Assembly: GCA_030770545.1 (NCBI GenBank)
Contig: CM061106.1
Location: 7,865,001 to 7,929,000 of the forward strand
DNA: 64,000 bases
Direction: 5' to 3'
DNA from: Macropodus opercularis
Lineage: Eukaryota > Chordata > Actinopteri > Anabantiformes > Osphronemidae
Positions 48,701 to 55,992 of the stretch are shown one piece after another. A program made the translations under genes and the position numbers. Positions within the stretch are counted from its first letter, which is position 1, and every line of letters starts with the position of its first letter. A model generated the notes under the pieces. That model had not been told where the DNA came from. It saw only the letters and a program-made list of their open reading frames with translations, and ran no database searches.

Positions 48701-51700
48701 TAGTGAAGGAGGGTATATGAACAGAATGCGGGAAAAATGGTTACTTCGAAACCCACAGTTACCACGGACTAGTAGCTCAGTGTTCCAACATCCACAAACG
48801 GCAACTGCTATCACAACTAGAGATTGACACAAATGCAAATGCTACGGCAAGGGGGAGCCAGGACGCCAGGTGAGAGGGGAGTTAACACCAACTCCCCTTC
48901 TGGAAATTGGGTACGAAGCCCCAAGTAAGCTGAACGAGGCAGCAACTGACCTAAGAGATAAGATAATGGCCAGACTGAACACGAGGCAACCCCAAAACCG
49001 CAGAGACCAAGGCAAATGTGAATGCCAAAGGTGAAAACAGGTGAAGCCACAGATGTGAAAACTCGTCCTCACCATGCATGGAGGGTTCCACCCAAAATCC
49101 AGCACCCTGATACTATACACTAAGCGCCATGAGGGAGGCAGAGGACTGGTAAGTGTCCAAAGTACAATACAGGATGAAACCTCCAAGATCCATGAATACA
49201 TTCGGAGGATGGCTCCAATGGATAAAGTGCTCAGTGAGTGTCTCAGGAAGTGGCTGATATCAAGAAATCCTGCCAATGGCTAGAAAGGGCTGGACTGAAA
49301 GACAGCACAGAGGCACTAATCATGGCTGCACAGGAACAGGCCTTGAGCACCAGAGCAATAGAGGCCCAGATATACCACACCCGACAAGACCCCAGGTGCA
49401 GGCTGTGCAAAGAGGCCTCTGAGACAATCCAGCACATAACTGCAGGGTGTAAGATGCTGGCAGGAAAGGCATACATGGAGCGTCATAACCAAGTGGCTGG
49501 TATAGTGTACAGGAACATCTGTGCAGAGTAAGGACTGGAAGTACCCCCAAGTAAGCTGAACGAGACAGCAACTGACCTAAGAGATAAGTTAAGGCTATAG
49601 ACTGAACACAAGGCAACCCCGAAACCGTCTGCAGACGTCCCACCCGTCCCACCTCGTTCTCGGTGGGAAACACCCCCTAAGGTGGTAGAGAACGACCGAG
49701 TAAGATCCTGTGGGACTTCCAGATACAGACAGATAAAATGGTAATGGCGAACCAACCAGACATTGTAGTGGTGGACAAACAGCAGAGGCAAGCCGTTGTG
49801 GTTGACATAGCAATACCTTGCGATGCCAACATCAGAAAGAAGCAACTTGAGAGAAATACCAGGGGCTCAAAGAAGAACTTGAGGAGGCCTGGAAAGTCAA
49901 GGCAAAAGTGGTGCCCGTGGTCATCGGAGCACTCGGGGCAGTAACCCCCAAACTGGAGGAGTGGCTAGAACAGATCCCAGGAAAGACCTCAGACATGTCA
50001 GTCCAGAAAAGTGCAGGAACAGCTAAGATACTGCGCAGAACCCTCAAGCTCCCAGGCCTCTGGTAGAGGACCCGAGCTTGGATGGATGAGACCGCCCACG
50101 GGGGGCGAGGAGGGAATTTTTTTTTAATAGTTATTATTCATCTTCATGTCTATATTTATATTAACAATATTACAAATACCTTGTAATTTGTAATATTTAT
50201 AAACATTTGAAACTCTTGCACATTTCCTCCCATTTGCTCTATTTAACTTTTTTTGATCTGTGAGCTGCTTAACAAAGGAGTTTCCCTGGTATGGGATCTC
50301 TGTTTTCACCTGGTGCTTTGGGTCAGGACTGTTCATGCTTGTCAGTAGGACAGGAACAGAAATATTGCTGCAGTCAGAAGTACCGCTGGGTGAATTTCCT
50401 GATTGACCTTTTACTTTTTATTCTCCTTCTGTTTTATTTTGTTCTTGTGTCCTGGCCACGTTGTGTGCATGAGGTGAAATTAGGATCAATTTAAAACAAG
50501 TTTGAAAACACATTTTACCTGTAAAATATGACTTTAAAGTGATTCAAAGATTAAGATCAAAACTTTCATTGAAAATCAGTTTCAAAATACATTTAATGCT
50601 ATGGAATAATAAAATAATGGATTATACAGATTTTTTGCTTCTGAGGCACAACAATGATGTTCCCGGGTCAAGTCTGTATTTCTATCCTCTGTAACTCTTG
50701 TCCCAAGTTGTAGCTTATGAAAATATTGTCCCAGGTTTCGTTCGTGCCCCCTGAGACCTTGTGGCATATCAAGCATTTACTGTGACATTAGGGCCTGGGT
50801 CATAGAATAGTGGAAGTAGATCCACCCACTTGTCCCACACTGTCCTGATAGCTGCCAGCTTGTTTCTCGATTATGGAATCGATTACTCTGGAGAAAATAT
50901 GAAAAGTCTCCAAAGACATTGTGGCACGAAATACAGCCTGTCTCTGCATCCCACAGACAAGCTGTTGATTTATCCTTTGACCTATAAACTCCAGCCAGGA
51001 TGAGGACCCCAAATATGCATGTAAATGCATTTTATCTATTTCCATCCACTTCTCCCTGAAAACACGTCTTCCTTCTAAATTAGTCATTTGGAGAATGGTT
51101 TTCTGTATTGAGCTGTGCCTGAGCCGTTTAAATGAGTCACTGCCACCCTAGTGGCTCCAGGTCTTTATTAGTTTTGCCTGATGTGTATTTGGGGATGAAG
51201 ACCACTGGATTTCACCATTTATTGATGTCAAAGTCTTGCAAGGAGGAATATAAAAAGCATTTTCTTCATTTAGTTCATAATCATAATCATCAGATTCTGA
51301 ATTGACCTCCAGATAGTCTTCATCTTCAGAGACATCCTCCTCTACTTCACTGTCCTGATCAAGGATTAGTTTCAGAGCCTCCAGGTTTGTCATCTGTTTA
51401 CTTCTGCTGCTCATTTTCTAAACCTCTTACAGAGTCTATAATGTGTAGCTGCAATATGTAATGTTGGCCGGACTTTCTTTCAGAGAATCTTTATACATTT
51501 TACGCCTCCCTTTTGATTGGCCACTCAGTGTTTGTCCACAGGAACTGAAAAGGTTCCTGTCAAAAGTCAACACCTGCATTCTCTCACTTGAAGATGAAGT
51601 CAAGAGAATGCATGTGAGCATGTGAGTGTGAGACAGGGGTGTATTATGTGTCATAGTTGCAAAGAAACAAATGACTCTAGCTTCTATTTTGTCTTCTATG

Positions 51701-53529
51701 GTCTATATGGTGATTACAATAAATAAGCAAAGCAGGAGAAGTTTCAAACGTATTTGTTTTTAGATTTTTAAACTTTAAAACGGGTCAGTTTGACCCAGAA
51801 CATAACAGGAGGGTTAAAATATTTACCAAAAGGTTTTAAGGTTACACTGTTATCTATAATTTTACATGGAGATTTTCTGCTTACTTTGATGTCTATCCAA
51901 GAACCAGATACAACAGCAGCTTTACCTTCATTCTGACTGCTGTCAGTGGGAGGAGACAAAATCTGAGAGGAGTCAGAGGAAGGTCCACCGTCTGCAGCAT
52001 CCTCCACATCTACAGACAGAGAGAAATGACATGAAATAAAAGCTTTCACAACCTGGTCCCTGCATATTTGTAGTGGAATATATATTTTGTACATATACAT
52101 TTAGTTCAGCCTAAAGGGTTTAGAATAAAGTAGAACAGGCCCTGTCTAGGCTTTGCAGGCCTTGGGTCTGAGGACAATCTAGCCTGCAGACAAAACAGTC
52201 TGAGCTATTGAACAAAAGAATTTGGACAAACAATTCTTGGTATGAAATTTAATTTAATAATGTAATTTAATTACATTTTAACGATTAATACGATAAATTC
52301 ATTTTTGATTATTACCTTACTTTGTATCTGACTGAAAACATCTCTGGCAACGACAAGAACATTGGAAAAACTAGCATAAACCTTCAGGAGACTACTGTAA
52401 GTTAATTAGTGTCTCTGTGATTAGTATTTGGTTCAGTAAATTTTCTCTCTTTAATCCTGCTTCCTGTTCTACCAGATCACCAGTTCTGGTGGGTTACCTT
52501 GGGTTGAAATATATCAGTTATATATTTACTCTGTGTTACGAGCTTGAGAATTCACTAAATACAATTGTAGAGTTGCAGGTACTCCTGAAGTTACAGGCAT
52601 TACCACTTGTCACAATTTGGTGACACCGAATCTACACAAAGATCCCTACACAGGGTGAGACTAACAAGAGGGCTTGACTTAAAGCCTAATGCCCATGTAC
52701 AAAACTAGAGGGATGCTCAAGTTAAAGCACCCCTCACTACTTGCCCAGATTATAACTACCAAACATCTTTCACATGGAAAAGACTGAAACAGAGGGCTGC
52801 TTAACATAGACTGTGAACTAAACAGGAATGACAAACCAGAACAGAACAGAACAAGGAGACAAGGAGAAACAGTCACGTAACTAGCCAGCAAAGACAGAAA
52901 TACAGAGAGCCACTTAAATACATGGAAGACAGCAAATACAACACAGGTGCAACGATGATCACCAGGAAGTAACAAAACCAAAGAAGAAGACAGCGCACCC
53001 TCCAGGGGTTGGAGGGCTGAACTGTCACACTCTGGAATCAGCTGATTATTTGATACCAGTCTAAGACCTCAACCATTATATTATTTGCACATATTTTCGG
53101 ACTGGTGTGTTTCAACCCACTCTGTGTGTTTTAGCTCTGTTCACGTGGTGAAATAGTCCAGTAGCACTGAGCTCTGCTGAAAGGTTCTGCAGCTGCTTCT
53201 AGTTCTGACTGATGACATGATGCATGTCTCAGACTGGAGGGACGTTCATGTCTGTTGTGTTGCTGTATCTCACCTTCTGCTCCCAAACGTTTCATCAGAT
53301 CCTTCCTGTTCATCTTCTCTAAGATGATGATGGTCACCTTCACAGCATCATGTGTGTAGGTCTGTAGCATCAGGTCCACTGTTCTTGTTCTTGTTGCTTT
53401 GTCCAGTGATGCTCTTGGGATGGTCTGGTGGCCTGAGAGGCTTTCACTCTGATTTAGATGAAATCTGAACGTCTCAAAGTCATCGTCTACCAATTCTTCC
53501 AGCACCGTCAGAAGGTTGTGTGCTGCCAT
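36242..53529 (-). CDS. Fish NLR: PYD-FISNA-NACHT-LRR-B30.2 cytosolic sensor
   Basis: Seven-exon model, 3,132 nt, 1,043 residues, consistent phases at every junction. Exons in order: 53,529-53,274 (PYD, residues 1-85), 52,009-51,926 (acidic Ser-rich linker), 46,393-44,530 (FISNA and NACHT), 44,400-44,227 and 43,781-43,608 (two 174-nt LRR exons), 36,966-36,920 (47 nt) and 36,774-36,242 (PRY-SPRY). Walker A GIAGIGKT is at about 221-228 and Walker B LLFVFDGLDE at 309-318, so ATP binding looks intact. The LRRs carry LRELDLSNN and LRELDLSYN. NLRs of this class sense infection or damage, and the PYD recruits ASC to inflammasomes; B30.2 is the likely ligand-binding end. The start is the ATG of the PYD (MAAHNLLTVLEELVDDDFE). 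Two LRR exons are few for the family, and others may be missing from the 6.6-kb intron. NLRP12-like or NLRC3-like names are both used for such genes. Confidence 0.88.
37045..37734. repeat. 690-bp tandem duplication, unit 1
   Basis: The unit runs from CAGATGGAGGCTTG to GGCGGATATTGTCA and is repeated head-to-tail in 37,735-38,424. I found only two differences by eye (37,284 A versus 37,974 C; 37,399 G versus 38,089 T). It lies in the intron before the NLR 47-nt exon. The content is not recognised; the frames of about 104-137 codons inside it look fortuitous. Confidence 0.95.
37735..38424. repeat. 690-bp tandem duplication, unit 2
   Basis: Second copy of the preceding unit, 688 of 690 bases matching by eye. 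After it, sequence continues uniquely from CTCATGATTTGAAAG. Confidence 0.95.
38690..39060 (+). mobile_element. V-SINE (DANA/HE1-like) retroposon
   Basis: It has a tRNA-like head with a B-box-like GAATTCGAATCCCGG and the CACAGCAAGAAGGTC block. The conserved centre includes GTTTCCTCCCACAATCCAAA and GACATGCATGTTAGG. The tail, CTGGCGACCTGTCCAGG then GAAGAAGATGAATAAATGAA, resembles an L2-type LINE end. Almost full length. Confidence 0.7.
39060..40769. other. NLR intron: no recognisable gene
   Basis: A direct repeat of a 24-base unit lies at about 39,505-39,555. Two overlapping minus-strand frames (40,438-39,728, 236 codons; 40,677-40,123, 184 codons) are long for chance but are Ser/Pro/Val/Cys-rich with no domain. 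They could be a decayed transposon segment. Confidence 0.35.
40770..41619. mobile_element. Non-autonomous hAT element, 850 bp
   Basis: Termini CAGGGGTC (left) and its near complement ACCCCTG (right) are flanked by 8-bp target duplications CTCTAGAG (40,762-40,769) and CTCTAGAC (41,620-41,627). The subterminal GGACCGCGGTCCGG is typical of fish hAT elements. No transposase frame. The nnnTAnnn target fits the Buster branch of hAT. Confidence 0.75.
41640..42290 (-). repeat. Dispersed repeat family, member 1
   Basis: Ends in GGTTGGAGGGCCAAACTGTC at about 42,265-42,284. An equivalent block with GGTTGGAGGGCTGAACTGTC ends near 53,027. Both share an ACTTAAATACA motif about 100 bp earlier. Probably a retroposon read from the minus strand; the family is unknown to me. 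Confidence 0.45.
42290..43140. other. NLR intron: nothing assignable
   Basis: A 91-codon plus frame at 42,402 is Glu/Gln-rich and has no domain. No other structure was seen apart from AT-rich sequence near 42,870. Confidence 0.35.
43145..43378 (-). mobile_element. V-SINE, minus-strand copy, head truncated
   Basis: Reverse of the element at 38,690: ATTCATTCATTCATCTTCTA, CCTGGACAGACCGC, GGCATGTCTTTGGAGTGTGG. The tRNA-like head is missing. Confidence 0.65.
43608..44400 (-). CDS. NLR exons 4 and 5: leucine-rich repeats
   Basis: Two 174-nt exons (44,400-44,227 and 43,781-43,608), each encoding 58 residues. Blocks are LSGCNLSERSCEALSSVL with LRELDLSNNDLQDSGVKLL, and LSGCLVTEGGCASLASAL with LRELDLSYNHPGDSGVKLL. 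Equal length and phase (2-2) are the normal modular layout of fish NLR LRR exons. Confidence 0.88.
44530..46393 (-). CDS. NLR exon 3: FISNA and NACHT ATPase
   Basis: A 1,864-nt exon between acceptor GACCCAG|ATGG and donor GCTGT|GTAAGT. FISNA starts at RHIAYYQKKLQDHFRDRFPL. Walker A is GIAGIGKT and Walker B LLFVFDGLDE. Downstream blocks (FSFVHLSVQEFLAALHVM, ELSPAQWSALGFILL) are typical of the winged-helix and HD2 regions. No stop or frameshift interrupts it. Confidence 0.92.
46615..46780 (+). mobile_element. LINE RT C-terminal fragment
   Basis: Plus strand encodes LHLLRRLRSCGVSRPLLRTF followed by DSVAAQ-type sequence, the block just after the RT domain in many fish LINEs. It is short and decayed, with a TATC/TATA simple repeat immediately after it. 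Confidence 0.5.
46835..48482 (+). mobile_element. Near-intact Tc1/mariner transposon, 1,648 bp
   Basis: Bounded by TA target duplications (46,833-46,834 and 48,483-48,484). Long inverted repeats of about 221 bp (46,835-47,055 and 48,261-48,482) begin CAGTCAGGTCCATAAATATT and are nearly identical. It sits in an AT-rich simple repeat inside the NLR intron, antisense to the NLR. Confidence 0.92.
47192..48229 (+). pseudogene. Tc1 transposase with a single in-frame stop
   Basis: A 345-residue transposase frame beginning MRSKELSLSVKQAII. The N-terminal paired-like helix-turn-helix (REIAKTLGVAKSTVWNILKK) and the GRPRK hook are present. All DDE residues are visible: ILWTDETKI, QMDNDPKHT and LNPIEHAFHLLK. 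One TGA (47,684-47,686, codon 165) follows SDGK; the rest of the frame is open to 48,229. The element is therefore recently dead. Confidence 0.88.
48490..50105 (+). mobile_element. RLE-type non-LTR retrotransposon (R2/R4 superfamily), internally deleted
   Basis: The 5' part (48,540-48,830) encodes ELEYYYSSNPSEGGYMNRM, an N-terminal DNA-binding-type region. The RT core is missing. The 3' part encodes LTMHGGFHPKSSTLILYTKR, then a CCHC knuckle CRLCKEASETIQHITAGC, then a restriction-like endonuclease PDIVVVDKQQRQAVVVDIAI. CCHC followed by a PD-(D/E)XK nuclease after the RT is the hallmark of R2/R4/Dong-like LINEs. Several stops and frameshifts make it inactive. Confidence 0.65.
50620..51810 (-). 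mobile_element. piggyBac transposon relic
   Basis: Minus-strand pieces: an acidic N-terminus (SEVEEDVSEDEDYLEVNSES, 51,148-51,414) running into IQWSSSPN; FREKWMEIDKMHLHAYLG and FRATMSLETFHIFSRVI (50,800-51,087); and MLDMPQGLRGH (50,582-50,776). These match successive piggyBac transposase blocks but are frameshifted and have deletions. A GGGTCAGTTTGACCCAGAAC terminus-like sequence is at 51,783-51,802. Confidence 0.65.
51926..52009 (-). CDS. NLR exon 2: linker
   Basis: An 84-nt, phase 1-1 exon between TCTGTAG|AT and GAAG|GTAAAG encodes an acidic, Ser-rich linker (VEDAADGGPSSDSSQILSPP and on to SSQNE). It joins the PYD to the NACHT exon. Confidence 0.7.
52620..53030 (-). repeat. Dispersed repeat family, member 2
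   Basis: Related to 41,640-42,290 through the AGCCACTTAAATACA-like block and the terminal GGTTGGAGGGCTGAACTGTC. It lies in NLR intron 1. Confidence 0.45.
53274..53529 (-). CDS. NLR exon 1: pyrin domain
   Basis: 85 codons and one base, from ATG at 53,529 to the donor GAAG|GTGAG. Sequence features are LLTVLEELVDDDFETFRFHL, IPRASLDKATRTRTVDLML and AVKVTIIILEKMNRKDLMKR, the six-helix death-fold pattern of a PYD. It would mediate homotypic PYD contacts, for example with ASC. Confidence 0.88.
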
Positions 53530-55371
53530 TGTGAAAACCTGGTCAACAACAATATAAACATTGTTAAACTGCAGGAAGATTAAGCATCATCATTACTCAT
53601 CATTCAAGTCTCAGCAACTTTCAAACCACACATTTAACTGAACCTCTAGACTAAACTCTTCTTAACAAGACGTGAGAATTACAGTGTTATGTGTGCAACC
53701 TGAACAATTGGCTCTGAAGTCTTGCATGTAACCTGATCTGAGTCCTGCCAATGCGTCATCTTGCACCTGGAGGCTGCCTTTTAAAAACCCAGAGAAGCTC
53801 CTCCTAAAAGTTAGGCTTTTGTTGTTGTTTTACTGTTGTTCTCTCTTCTGATGTTTAACTTCTTGGCTTTTTCTCTGAGCTTCAAGATAATGAAAGACCT
53901 GTTCACAGTTTTCTCAGACATTTCTCAGAAAATCCCAAATAAAATGCAGCTATATGTCTTTTGTCATTAAAACTGGTCCTGGTACAGATCCTATGGGTAA
54001 TAAATACATGTTATATAGATGTATTGTTGTGTTGTGTAAATATTTTGACATGACTTTAGTTATCAAACCTGGGTTTGTTAACTAAAGATAACTAAAAACC
54101 TTCTTGCTGTGAGTGTTGCATATACATTTATTATATTGATCAAATTTATCTACAAAACCACATGAAACTAACCAATTATGCAAACTTGTTTAAGAGACCT
54201 CCAATCCTAGAAATTATATGACTTTCCTCAACTAAATTCACATAAAAACCATAGAGATTCATTACTGAATCATATGGTTACTCTGGATGATATAACGTTA
54301 ACTTCAGGTTCTACTGTAGCAACCGGGGTGTCATCTTTGACCAAAATCTCTCCTTTACATCACATAATTAAGAAATCTCTAGATTTCTAGATTCTCTCTT
54401 TATTTATCAAACTGTAGAAATGCACAACACTACATTTGGAGAACACTAAGTGAAAAGAAAATACTGCATAAGACAGGATCTAACAGATTGATTGTTAACA
54501 AAGAAACAAAAGCTGCTTGAATAGGAAAACTTAAGATGCTGCACCAAGGGAGGATGAAAAGTTATTAACACTAGAAACCAAAAACGCTGCAAGACAATGA
54601 TTACAAATGACAACTAGGTGAGTGCAGATAGAGACAGCACCAGAAAACACAGAAGAAGAAACTGAACTCAATCCTGCCGCTGGACTACAGTAACTCCCTA
54701 CTCATAGGACGTCCCAATAACTCAAGTTAATTCAAAATGCTGTTAATAGCATTCACAGTGATAATAATAAAGAAAACATTTAGAAACAGCTGTAACTGGT
54801 TGTTTTAGCAAATCCATAAAACTAAGATTGAGATCAGTGAAAACTAACACTTACCAGTTCACACGAAGAAACTAACAACTCAACCAGGAAATACCTCAGA
54901 GACGGTTTAAGGTGTGGGCAGGTAGCAGGTACAGGCCTGTTCACATCAATGCTTTGTTCAAGAGCTGTGGGAAAAAAGACGTTTTTCATCCTGCAGCATT
55001 TTCTAAGTCTGAACTCAATTCCATTTCTGAGACTCTTGAGTAGCTTTGTCACATATCGTCACTGTGGTAAATCAATCATTACAAATGAATGAGGTGACTA
55101 CTTTTCAACTTTTATTTACATCATGTGACAAACGTCTGCTTCTATGTGTGAACTTGTTCAGAGTGAACCCAGTGTTGAGCTGAGACATTCCTCTGTGTTA
55201 AAAGATGAACTACAATACTGTAGTACTTTCTGACTGCAGTGCATCAGTTCTAATATCGAAAGAAGAATCAGTCTTTGGCATCTGCCCAAAATCACCAGCT
55301 TTAAATGTTTATCTATGAGGAAACCATTTGAGGGATGGTTAAAGTACATTTACCATATAGATGTGACAGAA
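53530..55371. other. Upstream region of the NLR gene
   Basis: No coding exon recognised. Contains a LINE RT fragment at about 54,245-54,390 that matches 13,590-13,705 (TCTACTGTAGCAACCGGGGT; TCTCTCCTTTACATCA). A block at about 54,400-54,700 is related to the copy A intronic repeat at 1,440-1,920. The NLR promoter and any 5' UTR exon should be here. Confidence 0.45.
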
Positions 55372-55958
55372 TGTTGTTGAGCTGTTCTCCCAATCCCAGC
55401 TCTGCACGTTCGTTGAATGATGAGGAGAAACGTCTGATAAAAATCAGTCTTGCTTTTATTTCAAACTTGAAGAATAATAATTTACAGGCCTGGGTCAGTC
55501 TGTCCCTATACTATACAGCATATAGTCAGGGCACGAAGTCTGACTGACACTGTCTGTCCCTCGACCCACACTTTTATGCTGGACAGAGCATCTTTCTGTG
55601 GTGTAACCGGATCCTGATGCCGTGGTCTGGTGTTCGTCTCCATGGCTGGTTTATTGGTGTCTTATCTTCTCCGTTGCTTTGTGGTCCCATAACCTATGGA
55701 TCTAAGCACATTCCTTCTACAGACATTCACATGTTTCACTCCCTACTTATCTGATTTTCTGCTTAGACCCCATTCTTCACATGCTGTTTAATGACCCGTG
55801 TCTGGGTGCATCTGGTGTCTCTACTATTCTCTAAATCTGATGTGTGTGTTTCAAACTATACTTTAATGCAATCGGCTTGTTCTGTTTTCTGCCTGCATCC
55901 TACTATCTAAGCTTTCAACTACTATTTTAACTACTACTTAACTATTTAGATTCCTACA
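55372..55958 (-). repeat. ERV 3' LTR
   Basis: Starts TGTAGGAATC at 55,958 directly after the polypurine tract. It has a TATA-like CATAAAAG (55,578-55,571) and AATAAA (55,460-55,455), consistent with U3-R-U5. The far end is less certain; I place it at AACAACA (55,372) because retroviral LTRs end in CA. The second LTR is outside the window, so I could not check by comparison. Confidence 0.75.
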
Positions 55959-55960
55959 AT

Positions 55961-55990
55961 CCCCCCTTTTGGTCTCTCATCCGAGAGACC
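55961..55990 (-). promoter_or_regulatory. ERV polypurine tract and adjacent hairpin
   Basis: Minus-strand AAAAGGGGGG (55,970-55,961) two bases before the LTR is the plus-strand primer site for reverse transcription. Immediately before it, GGTCTCTC and GAGAGACC form an 8-bp perfect stem with a 4-base loop (55,990-55,971), starting two bases after the env stop codon. Confidence 0.8.
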
Positions 55991-55992
55991 AC

